Source: Psychrobacter sp. UBA6766
Lineage (GTDB): Bacteria; Pseudomonadota; Gammaproteobacteria; Pseudomonadales; Moraxellaceae
Direction: 5' to 3'
Assembly (NCBI RefSeq): GCF_002453355.1
Contig: NZ_DKGQ01000055.1
Coordinates: forward strand, 5,755-23,949
DNA length: 18,195 nt
Shown: positions 8,075 through 16,094 of the stretch, piece after piece
Layout: each line of letters starts with the position of its first letter
How positions within the stretch are numbered: the first letter of the stretch is position 1
Notes under the pieces: model-generated
Databases searched by the model: none
Seen by the model: the letters and a program-made list of their open reading frames with translations, nothing else
Told to the model about the DNA's origin: nothing
Translations under genes and position numbers: made by a program

Positions 8075-8420
8075 GATGATGTGATTTAACCTCTTTAGTT
8101 AATAACAATAGTCAAAAAAATAGTTAATAGAAATAATGAACGGGAATAACAACTAAAATAGCGTGAACAATAATTAAAATCTTAATCGTAGATGGGGATA
8201 AAAATATAAAATAAAACAGGCCGATTATGATTAACGCACGACCTAAACCCCGGTTTAATAATCCATATAGCTTAAATAATATCTATAAATAGACCCGCCT
8301 AATAAGTTTCACTTTATCGCAAGGCCTAGCGACATTCAACGACAAATTCACTCAAATTGTATTGTCAGTGTGTTGCAAACTTTGCTATGGTCAAAGCCTT
8401 CATCTGTCAAAGCCAAATCT
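8075..8420. other. Divergent gap between corC and the DUF4105 gene
   Basis: No gene is evident in these roughly 300-350 bases. On the corC side TTGACT (complement of 8110-8115) may be a -35 box but no matching -10 box is clear. A perfect interrupted palindrome TAAACC-CC-GGTTTA lies at 8244-8257 and could be an operator. On the right a promoter-like pair for the DUF4105 gene is at 8362-8391. The rest is AT-rich and featureless to my reading. Confidence 0.5.
8362..8391 (+). promoter_or_regulatory. Possible promoter of the DUF4105 gene
   Basis: TTGTCA (8362-8367, 5 of 6) is followed after 18 bases by TATGGT (8386-8391, 4 of 6). The start of transcription would fall near 8398, which excludes the GTG at 8370 and favours the ATG at 8421 as the start codon. 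Confidence 0.35.
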
Positions 8421-9719
8421 ATGTCGCTACGTGCCTTTTTTTCTCGCTTGCTCTCCCCGCTCTCAAACAGCAATCGCTCAGGGCAAGCTCATGATCGCCA
8501 GCAAAAGCGGACTTGGCGCTATTACCTCGCACAGTTTTTCATCGTTACTACGCTGCTCCTATCTGCTATTTGGCTGTTAATGGCAATCTGGTATCAGTTT
8601 GGAATGCGCTCATCGATTACCTGGCTTACGACCCTTGTTATAGTGGGCATTTTAGCGACGTTGGTTAAAGCAGCTTATGGAACAAAAAGTTATGAGTCAA
8701 AAAATGCCAAAAATTGGCGCAATAAACAATTAGATCACTCACCAGCGCTTGATAAAAAAGTAGCCGTTAAATGGTTAATAGGCTTATACGGAGCGATTTG
8801 GTTTATCGGTTTGGGTTGGTTTATGTCTATCGAGCCCAAGCAAGACCGCGACTGGATGGCTGAAGTCAGTGAGCGAGTCACTTATAACCGCGATGCCAGT
8901 AATCCTGACTTAGTCACGTTAACCAATGTGCGAAATTTTGACTGGCATACCGATAAGGAAGCAACTGAGCATTGGGACACGCGCACCATTGATATGTCAA
9001 AATTGTCTGGCGTTGATGTTACCAATTCTTATTGGATGGGCCCGCTGATTGCTCATACTTTGGTGAGCTTTCGCTTTGAAGATGATAGCCCGCTTGCTTT
9101 CTCGTTTGAAATTCGTAAAGAACAAGGTGAGTCATTTTCGGCATTGGCTGGCTTTTTTAGGCGGTTTGAGCTGAGCTTAATCGCCGCAGAAGAGCGCGAT
9201 ATCATTTACACGCGCAGTAATGCGCGCGGTGAACAGGTGTATTTATTCCCCATTAGCCATTTGCAGCAGCATGAGGTTCGAGAATTGTTCGAGTCTTATT
9301 TGACCGCCGCCGATGAGCTTAACGCCAAGCCTGCATGGTACAACACCTTAATTAGTAACTGTACCAATATTATCTTTTACATGGCGCGTATCGTCAGTGG
9401 CGACCGGCTGCCATGGGATTATCGGATTTGGGTGTCGGGTTGGCTACCAAACTATCTATACGATGTCGGTATGCTCGACGCTAATCCTGAAAAAGACGGT
9501 CAGCCTTGGTCAATGGACACGTGGTACGAGCGCACCCATATCAATCCAAAGGTTCGTGGCTTTGATAATCAAGCTAACCTATCGTCTGATATTAATGACA
9601 GTAAAAACAGTCGCGAGTTCTCCAAACAGATTCGTCAAGGTATTCCCATTCCGCCGCTGGCAGGTTCGCAAGCTGACGCTGAAGTGAAAGCAAAATCTGC
9701 CGCTCAGGCTTCTCATTGA
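8421..9719 (+). CDS. DUF4105 / Lnb N-terminal-domain-like membrane protein
   Basis: The 432-residue product has three hydrophobic segments (about 38-57, 66-82, 117-135), a basic N-terminus that should stay in the cytoplasm, and then a large periplasmic domain that I recognise as DUF4105. The supporting motifs are H212 in AHTLVSFRF, the block LAFSFEIRKEQGESFSA, the ERDIIYTRSNARGEQVYLF block, and C314 in LISNCTNIIFY, equivalent to the family's NCTT. The conserved Cys and His suggest a cysteine-thiol chemistry. From memory, this Pfam family was renamed for Lnb, the lipoprotein N-acyltransferase of Bacteroides, whose extra C-terminal helices are not present here. The catalytic role in this organism is unknown. 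The ATG at 8421 is preferred because of the promoter; a GTG at 8370 would add 17 residues, and neither has a clear ribosome binding site. It is divergent from corC and lnt. Confidence 0.85.
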   Translation: MSLRAFFSRLLSPLSNSNRSGQAHDRQQKRTWRYYLAQFFIVTTLLLSAIWLLMAIWYQFGMRSSITWLTTLVIVGILATLVKAAYGTKSYESKNAKNWRNKQLDHSPALDKKVAVKWLIGLYGAIWFIGLGWFMSIEPKQDRDWMAEVSERVTYNRDASNPDLVTLTNVRNFDWHTDKEATEHWDTRTIDMSKLSGVDVTNSYWMGPLIAHTLVSFRFEDDSPLAFSFEIRKEQGESFSALAGFFRRFELSLIAAEERDIIYTRSNARGEQVYLFPISHLQQHEVRELFESYLTAADELNAKPAWYNTLISNCTNIIFYMARIVSGDRLPWDYRIWVSGWLPNYLYDVGMLDANPEKDGQPWSMDTWYERTHINPKVRGFDNQANLSSDINDSKNSREFSKQIRQGIPIPPLAGSQADAEVKAKSAAQASH

Positions 9720-9771
9720 TATCATAGCTTATTGACAACAATATAGTTTATTCGATTTAAAAGTGTTATAG

Positions 9772-9845
9772 CGTGACTGGAATGAATTTTGCGACGCCTC
9801 TGTCGGCGCAGGTACAGCAAGCGAGTAAAATTCATTCCAGTCACG
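9772..9845. repeat. Large extragenic inverted repeat (19-bp perfect arms)
   Basis: CGTGACTGGAATGAATTTT (9772-9790) is perfectly complementary to 9827-9845, across a 36-base interval that contains a smaller CTGT/ACAG fold. It sits between the ends of two convergent genes. No T tract follows, so it is not a classic terminator. The form suits a REP/ERIC-like or MITE-like element; no second copy exists in this window. Confidence 0.85.
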
Positions 9846-9929
9846 TAAATTAATATCCATAATGCTTTTATTTTAAACTGACTATATGATTGAAAGTTAA
9901 AGATTTGGGCAATAAAGGGTTAATGTTAA

Positions 9930-10553
9930 TTAAGGCGTTACCCACGTTACTATGCGCATTTCCATCGCTTCATCAGTCATGCCAACTTCAGAAATACAGC
10001 GACCTGCTACCCCAACATTGGCGGCGCGCATTTGCTGTTGCGTGACCACCGCATCTTGAGTTAATAATAAATGCCAATTTGGCAAGCCTTGACCTTTATA
10101 TAGACGTTTATAGGCACAATGTGATGGTAGCCACATCATGTCTGGTAGATTATCCATGGTCAGTTGAATACAATCTGGCACATGCTCTTGACGCGTGTCG
10201 TAATGTTGGCAATAACCTGTCGCACAATCCATTAGCTGGCAAGTCACATCGGTATATTCGACGACTTCCTCTTCGTTTTCATCGTCCATGTATTTAATGA
10301 GACAACAGCTGCCGCAGCCATCGCATAGCGCTTCCCATTCCCTATGATTCAATTCTGCTAGGCTAAAACGCGACCAAAACTGCGTTCGCAACACTTCATT
10401 AGATTGATTCTGATTTTCAGGAAATAGGTTCACATTTGATTGCACAGTTGCGTCTGCACCAACGCTCGACCCAACGTCTGAGTCAGCTTTTGCCTGAGCA
10501 GTTGAATCGGTTACTAACTTAGGATCAGATTGATTAAGCAAATTGAGTGTCAT
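9930..10553 (-). CDS. UPF0260 / YcgN-family cysteine-cluster protein
   Basis: The 207-residue protein matches E. coli YcgN, a small cytoplasmic protein of the zinc- or iron-chelating CxxxCxxCC superfamily with no firmly known role. The conserved core starts at about residue 59 with WSRFSLAELNHREWEALCDGCG. It shows the cluster C77-x2-C80-x2-C83-C84 followed by C105, C110, C115, C128 and C146 and ends with the typical TCAYR-like and LPNWHLLLT segments. These Cys residues probably bind a metal. The first 55 or so residues are an extra, low-complexity Ser/Asp/Val/Gln-rich extension that is not in E. coli YcgN. No Met offers a later start before the core, so the extension is probably translated. 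The Shine-Dalgarno is weak. The gene diverges from the dienelactone hydrolase gene. Confidence 0.92.
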   Translation of the reverse strand: MTLNLLNQSDPKLVTDSTAQAKADSDVGSSVGADATVQSNVNLFPENQNQSNEVLRTQFWSRFSLAELNHREWEALCDGCGSCCLIKYMDDENEEEVVEYTDVTCQLMDCATGYCQHYDTRQEHVPDCIQLTMDNLPDMMWLPSHCAYKRLYKGQGLPNWHLLLTQDAVVTQQQMRAANVGVAGRCISEVGMTDEAMEMRIVTWVTP

Positions 10554-10590
10554 AAAGTCGCCGTAGCATTTTGATAAAGAGCGTTACAGT

Positions 10591-10596
10591 ATTATA
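10591..10596 (-). promoter_or_regulatory. Perfect -10 box upstream of the UPF0260 gene
   Basis: TATAAT (complement of 10591-10596) lies about 40 bases before the ATG at 10553, which would give a leader near 31 bases. No good -35 box is found at 16-18 bases, so the call rests on the -10 box alone. Confidence 0.35.
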
Positions 10597-10670
10597 GCTG
10601 TTTTTGGCGAACTTGGGCGTTAAGGTAGGAGGAGTAAATAAAAGGATTAAGCCAAATACGGATAATTAAT

Positions 10671-10730
10671 ACTTATAAGGCAAGCATTTATAAAGTAGTT
10701 ATTTATAAAATAGCCATTTATAAAACAACC
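10671..10730 (+). repeat. Four 15-bp tandem repeats upstream of the dienelactone hydrolase gene
   Basis: Three clear units, ATTTATAAAGTAGTT (10686-10700), ATTTATAAAATAGCC (10701-10715) and ATTTATAAAACAACC (10716-10730), are preceded by a more degenerate one at 10671-10685. Each contains TTATAA, so -10-like sequences recur every 15 bases up to 27 bases before the start codon. Confidence 0.75.
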
Positions 10731-10756
10731 TTCATAACATAAAAAAGGACAATAAT

Positions 10757-11497
10757 ATGTCAATTAAGACCTTTGAATTAATCAGCACTACCGAAAATAA
10801 CGTCGAGCTTATCAGCTATGTGGCGTTGCCAGAATCTGCTTCTGAGGACAATCCAGTAGCAGGTATTTTGGTTGCGCCTGAATGGTGGGGCGTGGTTGAC
10901 CATCCAAAATCTGTCGTTGAGCGCTTGGCAGAAGCAGGCTATGCGGCAGTGGCGATGGATGTTTACGGTGAAGGCAAACTAACCACCGATGCGGCGATGG
11001 CAAATATGTGGATGGAACAAGTGCTTGCTGATCAAGACATGCTGATGGCACGCTGCCGCTTAATATTAAATGATTTTAGCGATCAACTGGCGGTTAATGG
11101 CGACAATTTGGGGGCAATTGGTTATTGCTTTGGCGGTAAAGTTGTCCTGGATATGGCACGTGAAGGCATGCCACTAAAAGCTGTCGCAACCTTCCACGGT
11201 AATCCAACGCCAAAACAGCCAGCGGACAAAAACTTTACAGCTAAAGTCTTGGTCGCTCACGGTCGCGATGATTCAATGGTGTCAATGGAAGCAATCGAAG
11301 GTCTTAAGTCTGAGCTAGACGCAGCGGATGTGGATTATACGATTGATGTATATGACAACGCCAAACATGGCTTTACCAATCCGCATGCTGATGAGCGTGC
11401 TGAAAAAAATGATGTTGATCTTGGTTACAACGAAGCCGCGGCCAAACAAAGCTGGGAAAATATGCTTGAGTTTATGAAAACCAATCTCGGTCAATAA
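10757..11497 (+). CDS. Dienelactone hydrolase family protein (alpha/beta hydrolase)
   Basis: The 246-residue cytoplasmic alpha/beta hydrolase carries the dienelactone hydrolase layout. The catalytic triad is C124 in the nucleophile elbow GYCFGG, D172 in HGRDDSMV and H204 in AKHGFTNP, with Cys in place of the usual Ser as in true dienelactone hydrolases. The oxyanion-region motif APEWWGV (near 36-42) also fits. Enzymes of this family open lactone rings in chloroaromatic breakdown, but most chromosomal copies such as this one have unknown substrates, and no aromatic-degradation genes are nearby. The ATG at 10757 is preceded by AAGGA at proper spacing. Tandem repeats lie directly upstream and a strong terminator follows, so it is transcribed alone. 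Confidence 0.93.
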   Translation: MSIKTFELISTTENNVELISYVALPESASEDNPVAGILVAPEWWGVVDHPKSVVERLAEAGYAAVAMDVYGEGKLTTDAAMANMWMEQVLADQDMLMARCRLILNDFSDQLAVNGDNLGAIGYCFGGKVVLDMAREGMPLKAVATFHGNPTPKQPADKNFTAKVLVAHGRDDSMVSMEAIEGLKSELDAADVDYTIDVYDNAKHGFTNPHADERAEKNDVDLGYNEAAAKQSWENMLEFMKTNLGQ

Positions 11498-11566
11498 TTT
11501 TAAAAATATCATCAATCAAGTTGTATAAACGCTCACTATAACGAGTATTAATACAAAGCATAAGAT

Positions 11567-11610
11567 GAAAAATAGGGGTCACTTTCTCAGAAAGCGACCC
11601 CTATTTTTTG
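11567..11610 (+). terminator. Intrinsic terminator of the dienelactone hydrolase gene
   Basis: AAAAATAGGGGTC (11568-11580) pairs perfectly with GACCCCTATTTTT (from 11597), and an inner CTTTC/GAAAG stem continues past one A-C mismatch to a three-base loop. The T run at 11604-11609 completes it. The sequence is nearly symmetric, so it could work from either side. Confidence 0.9.
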
Positions 11611-11693
11611 TCGCTATACACAATAACTACCATGACCAATCTTGTGCTTATGAGCAAATAACGTCATTATCACCTTATTATAAGCGGGATTGA

Positions 11694-14600
11694 GTGACGA
11701 GGATGTTATATCTATTGATAAATCAGCTGGGCTGGCTGGCTTTTATGGCTTTATTAATTGTGGTGCTCATACTATACGTCAGGATAAGCCAACAAATCAG
11801 ACAGTTGCGTCATGATATGACAGCGCTGCAAGCTGAGCTTAAACGGCAAAAAGAGGGCTTAATAACAGCAGAATCTTCTCACGCCGATATAAATAGCAAT
11901 CAAGAAAGTCAATTTGCATCAACGCCCGATACCTCTCCAACCTCGCGTTCATCAATGCCGCCACCGATACCGTTAGCGGCAGTAGAATCGGTTACATCCG
12001 CTGATCCTATTGCCGAACCCATAGAAAACCTCGGCTTAAAGCCAAAACTGGCAGAATCGACAAATTCGAACCCTCCCGTTACAACGATAGAGCCAGACGA
12101 GCGCTCCTTGCCTATTGTCACCTCACTCATTCACTCTATGCAAAACTGGTTTTTTGGCGGCAACTTAGTAGTGCGCGTTGGGGTATTGGTGTTGCTCGTC
12201 GGCGTGGTATTACTGCTACGATTACTAAGTGATTATATTGAGATTTCGATTACCGTTAAGCTTGTCGCCATAGGAGTCATAGGCTTAGGATTGTCAGGAC
12301 TCGGATTAAAATTAGCAAAGAACCGCTTTGCTTACGGCATCACCTTGCAAGGTGCCGGTTTAGCGATTGCTTATTTAACCACCTTTTTTGCCTATAGCGT
12401 CTATCACGTGCTGGCGAATGTGCCGAGCTTTATTGGACTTGGCATCTTATCGGCCATTACCATCGGCTTAGCGGTGCGCCAAAACGCTTTACCGTTAGCA
12501 TTGTTGGCACTTTCTGGCGGTTTCTTTGCACCGATATTGACCAGTAGCGATATTGGTAATTTAGTGACCTTGTTTAGCTATTATTTATTATTAAACGTCA
12601 CCATTGCTGTCATCGCCTATTACCGTACTTGGAAAATGCTCAATCTACTCGGCGTGATGGTCACCTTTGGACTGGCTTATTATTGGGGTATTACGGAGAA
12701 TTTAAGCGCTGTTATTGAGGCGCAGCGCTGGACGTTGGTATTGCTGGTCGCGCTGCACGTATTACTATATTTGTTTGTCGTCATTCGCTACGCGCAGCAA
12801 ATCATTGCTTATAACACACTTAATGAAGCAAATTTTGCTCATACAGCTAACGTCGATAGTGCAGAGAATCCAAGTCATTTAGATAAATTTTATTTAGGAA
12901 ACCACAGCTACGTATTTCCTATTGATACTGGCTTACTATTTTCTGTACCGATACTAGCCTTTGGTTTGTTTGCAGGGCTTTTAGACGCTATTCCTAATGG
13001 GTTAACCATCACCAGTGCTATTTTAGCGGCAATTTATTTGGGTATTGGCTGGGTGTTTGTCAAGCGTAGTCAGCGATATGCCTTAATCACTGAAGGTATG
13101 CTGACGTTAGGTTTTGGTTTTTTGGCGCTGGTGATCCCGCTGGCACTCGATGCAGAATGGATTGCCTTTGGCTGGTCGGTACAAGGGCTGGCCTTAGTAT
13201 GGTTTGGACGGCGCTCACTACGAGCATGGTCAGTATTGTTTGGGTCGTTATTGCAGCTGCTCAGTATCGCGATGCTGATGATAAATGTGGTCTTTACTAT
13301 CAAAGATTATCCAACCTTAGCCTTGACGATTTCGGCGCTCAGCTATCTAGCTACGATATTTATCTTACGCGCCAGCAACTCGCCTGCCACTTTAGGCGAT
13401 AGTAAAAATTTTCCTGCACAGCAAAGTATGACTACAAATTCAATCTCTGTCACATTTGACGCAACAGCGACCGTCGCTCAGTCGCTAGGTATCAGTAGTC
13501 AAGCTGCTCAGCAATGGCTTACCAGTATCAATAGCCAAAGTATGGCGTTTAACTTGATGTGGCGCAGTCCAAATTTGGGTCGATTTTTGACCTTTACTGC
13601 GATGGCTTGGCTGCTTTATGTATTGGTTATCGATTTTGACCAGTGGTTTGCAAGCTGGCGCTTAGCAACGACGGCGCTACTAGGATTAGCCATGTTAACG
13701 AGCCTAGCTATTTATCAAGCAATCAATCACTATCATGCGTGGCGCGAGATTAGGCAGTTTAGCCATGGTCTATTGCTGCTATTTTATACCATGGTCATAC
13801 TACAGCTGCTGCAAAAATATGAGTTTGATTATCAATGGACAACCTTCCATTGGCCGATATTTAGTATTTTATTAATAGGCTGGCTAGTGGTTGGGCAATT
13901 GTGGTTAAAAACATGGCATAAAGAATTGGAGTTAAAAAGTTTTGATAGCGCGAGCTGGCTTGGCGCTGGAATTATCCTGTTGGCAGAAGCCATGCATTAT
14001 GGCTTGCCTGATTCAAAAGGCGTGATAACTATTTTGGTTCCGGTTGCCTTTATGCTGGCTGGACTATGGTGGACACAACGTCATACCGTGGCTCAATACA
14101 ATGATAAGCAATCAAAAGCAGCAAATTCAACGCTTACGTCTTATTGGTTCGATTGGCATCAGTCACTATTAGACAGTGCCAAAATATTTGTCCCTATCAC
14201 ATTAGGTTGGGCTATTTTTACCAACTTTATTTACGATGGCGTGATTTGGGACTTGCCCTACTTTCCTTTATTTAACTTATATGATGTGACGTTATGGCTG
14301 GTGGTGTTTTACGGCTTGGGTGTTTATTTGCTACGTCAGCCATTAGGTATGCACTCGAAAAAACTATTAAGCGCCATTCCTAAAAACAATACGCTACTCA
14401 TTATATTGGCACTCATTGCCTTTTGGATATGCTCTAGTATGTTGGTCAGGACGCTACACGCCTTTATCGACACGCCGCTTTGGGTTGGCGGATTATACGA
14501 CACGACAGGCGGTGCATGGAATAGCGAGCAAGTTCAGACAGGGCTAACCATCTTATGGACGCTATTGGCATTGGCTGCCACTATTATTGCCAGTCGATAT

Positions 14601-14798
14601 TGGCAACGTGCGCTGTGGTTTATGGGTATTGGCTTATTGGGAATTGTCGTGCTTAAACTGGTCTTGGTCGATTTATCGCAAACTGAGGCGATTTGGCGAG
14701 TGATTTCATTCCTTGGCGCTGGTAGCTTGATATTAGTGATTGGTTATTTGGCACCGCTGCCGCCCACACGCAACGACTTTACGGATGAGACTAAATGA
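11694..14798 (+). CDS. DUF2339 large polytopic membrane protein, function unknown
   Basis: The 1034-residue product starts with one helix (about residues 10-28), a coiled coil (about 30-57, alternating RQLRHDM and LQAELKRQKEG) and a Ser/Pro/Thr-rich linker to about 140. The rest is hydrophobic, with more than twenty probable membrane helices interrupted by a hydrophilic region near 560-620. This is the layout of the DUF2339 family (predicted membrane proteins of about 900-1000 residues); the start of its core is visible as WFFGGNLVVRVGVLVLLVGV. The role is not known for any member that I can recall. The GTG at 11694 has GGGA five bases upstream; an ATG at 11703 would shorten it by three residues and cannot be ruled out. 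Two genes follow on the same strand but at gaps of more than 140 bases. Confidence 0.88.
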   Translation: MTRMLYLLINQLGWLAFMALLIVVLILYVRISQQIRQLRHDMTALQAELKRQKEGLITAESSHADINSNQESQFASTPDTSPTSRSSMPPPIPLAAVESVTSADPIAEPIENLGLKPKLAESTNSNPPVTTIEPDERSLPIVTSLIHSMQNWFFGGNLVVRVGVLVLLVGVVLLLRLLSDYIEISITVKLVAIGVIGLGLSGLGLKLAKNRFAYGITLQGAGLAIAYLTTFFAYSVYHVLANVPSFIGLGILSAITIGLAVRQNALPLALLALSGGFFAPILTSSDIGNLVTLFSYYLLLNVTIAVIAYYRTWKMLNLLGVMVTFGLAYYWGITENLSAVIEAQRWTLVLLVALHVLLYLFVVIRYAQQIIAYNTLNEANFAHTANVDSAENPSHLDKFYLGNHSYVFPIDTGLLFSVPILAFGLFAGLLDAIPNGLTITSAILAAIYLGIGWVFVKRSQRYALITEGMLTLGFGFLALVIPLALDAEWIAFGWSVQGLALVWFGRRSLRAWSVLFGSLLQLLSIAMLMINVVFTIKDYPTLALTISALSYLATIFILRASNSPATLGDSKNFPAQQSMTTNSISVTFDATATVAQSLGISSQAAQQWLTSINSQSMAFNLMWRSPNLGRFLTFTAMAWLLYVLVIDFDQWFASWRLATTALLGLAMLTSLAIYQAINHYHAWREIRQFSHGLLLLFYTMVILQLLQKYEFDYQWTTFHWPIFSILLIGWLVVGQLWLKTWHKELELKSFDSASWLGAGIILLAEAMHYGLPDSKGVITILVPVAFMLAGLWWTQRHTVAQYNDKQSKAANSTLTSYWFDWHQSLLDSAKIFVPITLGWAIFTNFIYDGVIWDLPYFPLFNLYDVTLWLVVFYGLGVYLLRQPLGMHSKKLLSAIPKNNTLLIILALIAFWICSSMLVRTLHAFIDTPLWVGGLYDTTGGAWNSEQVQTGLTILWTLLALAATIIASRYWQRALWFMGIGLLGIVVLKLVLVDLSQTEAIWRVISFLGAGSLILVIGYLAPLPPTRNDFTDETK

Positions 14799-14884
14799 CA
14801 GGGTAAGGTTAAATGAATTTTGACGTGGCAATTTGATAACACTGGGTGATAGTGCTGGTTGTGTAGTAAACTGAACGCCATAAA

Positions 14885-14908
14885 AAGTAAATGACGATCG
14901 TCTTACTT
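14885..14908. promoter_or_regulatory. Palindrome overlapping the ylqF promoter, possible operator
   Basis: AAGTAA (14885-14890) and TTACTT (14903-14908) flank a perfect 10-base palindrome GACGATCGTC (14893-14902), with two unpaired bases on the left. The right arm touches the -35 box of the candidate ylqF promoter, a position suited to a repressor. No binding protein can be named. Confidence 0.35.
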
Positions 14909-14935
14909 TGAGCATTTTTTATAAAAGGTTATAAC
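14908..14935 (+). promoter_or_regulatory. Candidate ylqF promoter, possibly giving a leaderless mRNA
   Basis: TTGAGC (14908-14913) is followed after 16 bases by TATAAC (14930-14935), a good -10 box. Only five bases separate it from the ATG at 14941, so transcription should begin at or next to the start codon. Confidence 0.4.
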
Positions 14936-14940
14936 AGCAG

Positions 14941-15897
14941 ATGGATAAGAGAGCAAATATTCAGTGGTTCCCGGGGCATATGAACAAAGCCCGCAATGAA
15001 ATCAAAGAAATCATGCCGCAAATGGATGTCGTCATCGAAGTGATTGACGCGCGAATTCCTTATAGCAGCGAAAACCCAATGGTCGCGGCATTACGCGGCG
15101 AAAAACCGGTTATTAAAATCCTTAATAAAGCCGATCTCGCCGATCCTGAATTGACCAAAGCCTGGATGGAATATCTTGAGCAACAAGATGGCGTCAAAGC
15201 CATTGCTTGCGACAATAATAAAGCCGATGACGTCAAGCGTATCATTGCGATATGCAAATCCCTCGTGCCCAATAAAGTTGGTACTGGTCGCCAAATCAAG
15301 GCCATGATTATGGGCATTCCCAACGTCGGTAAATCGACGCTGATTAATACCTTAGCAGGACGTGCGGTAGCAAAAACTGGCGACGAGCCAGCGGTTACCA
15401 AATCGCAGCAGCTGATTAAGCTTGACGATGACATCATGCTTTATGACACACCGGGAATGCTATGGCCAAAGGTTGAAAACGAGAACTCGGGCTATCGTTT
15501 GGCAGCGACCGGCGGTATTCGAGATACGGCTTTTGACTTCGCTGATGTGGCCAGTTATACCGCTGAGTACCTAATGCAAGCCTATCCTGAGCTACTAAAA
15601 ACCCGCTATAAAATTGAAGAATTACCCAAGACTGATTGGGAGTTTTTTGAAGTGGCGGGACGCAATCGCGGCTGTGTGCGCGCGGGCAATCAAGTCGATA
15701 CTTACCGAATGTCTGAAATTTTGATTAATGAGCTGCGTAGTGGCAAGCTTGGCGATATTACGCTAGAGACGCCTGCAATGACGGAAGCGGAAGAAATCAT
15801 CGTCGCCGAACAACGTATTGCCGCAGAAGAGAAAAGAATTGCTAAAGAAGAAGAAAAGCGTTTACGTCGATTAAAAACGCGGAAGAACCGGAAGTAG
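14941..15897 (+). CDS. ylqF: Ribosome biogenesis GTPase YlqF/RbgA
   Basis: This 318-residue cytoplasmic GTPase is of the circularly permuted YlqF/YawG class, which in Bacillus acts in late 50S subunit assembly. The permuted order is clear: G4 NKAD at 62-65 comes before the G1 P-loop GIPNVGKST at 125-133 and G3 DTPG at 169-172. The N-terminal IQWFPGHMNKA is the family hallmark. The C-terminal RNA-binding domain runs from about 180 to 280, and the last 35-40 residues form a highly charged Glu/Ala then Lys/Arg helix that exceeds the 282-residue Bacillus protein and probably contacts rRNA. The only Shine-Dalgarno-like AAGG lies 12 bases before the ATG, further than usual, while a -10 box lies just before it. 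Confidence 0.95.
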   Translation: MDKRANIQWFPGHMNKARNEIKEIMPQMDVVIEVIDARIPYSSENPMVAALRGEKPVIKILNKADLADPELTKAWMEYLEQQDGVKAIACDNNKADDVKRIIAICKSLVPNKVGTGRQIKAMIMGIPNVGKSTLINTLAGRAVAKTGDEPAVTKSQQLIKLDDDIMLYDTPGMLWPKVENENSGYRLAATGGIRDTAFDFADVASYTAEYLMQAYPELLKTRYKIEELPKTDWEFFEVAGRNRGCVRAGNQVDTYRMSEILINELRSGKLGDITLETPAMTEAEEIIVAEQRIAAEEKRIAKEEEKRLRRLKTRKNRK

Positions 15898-16094
15898 GTT
15901 GAATGTTTTAAGTAAAACAAATACAGAAATTCAATTCACCTCGGAAGCTTAGGCTTGATCTTTGTTTTATATTCCCAAAGCTTAAATACTAGAGCGATTT
16001 AACCAGTAGGTTAAGACCATTTTGCAGCGTCAGAAAAGGTTTTTATGAATCTACTAATAAGGTAACGCATTTAACAAGACCCCTCATTTAACTT

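Noticed and set aside
7178..8084. Three plus-strand open frames across corC
   Set aside because: corC has CBS and CorC_HlyC motifs over the same bases; the others are frames without recognisable features.
8370..8420. GTG start giving a longer DUF4105 protein
   Set aside because: There is no ribosome binding site, and the likely promoter -10 box lies downstream of this codon, so the ATG at 8421 was preferred; not fully excluded.
10671..10730. CRISPR-like array
   Set aside because: The units are 15 bp and directly adjacent with no spacers, and there are no cas genes; this is a tandem repeat.
11909..12130. Minus-strand open frame in the DUF2339 linker
   Set aside because: It runs opposite the Ser/Pro-rich linker of a long continuous gene; the composition mirrors the linker codons.
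15060..15437. Minus-strand open frames within ylqF
   Set aside because: They overlap the GTPase motifs of ylqF on the other strand and have no ribosome binding site or family likeness.
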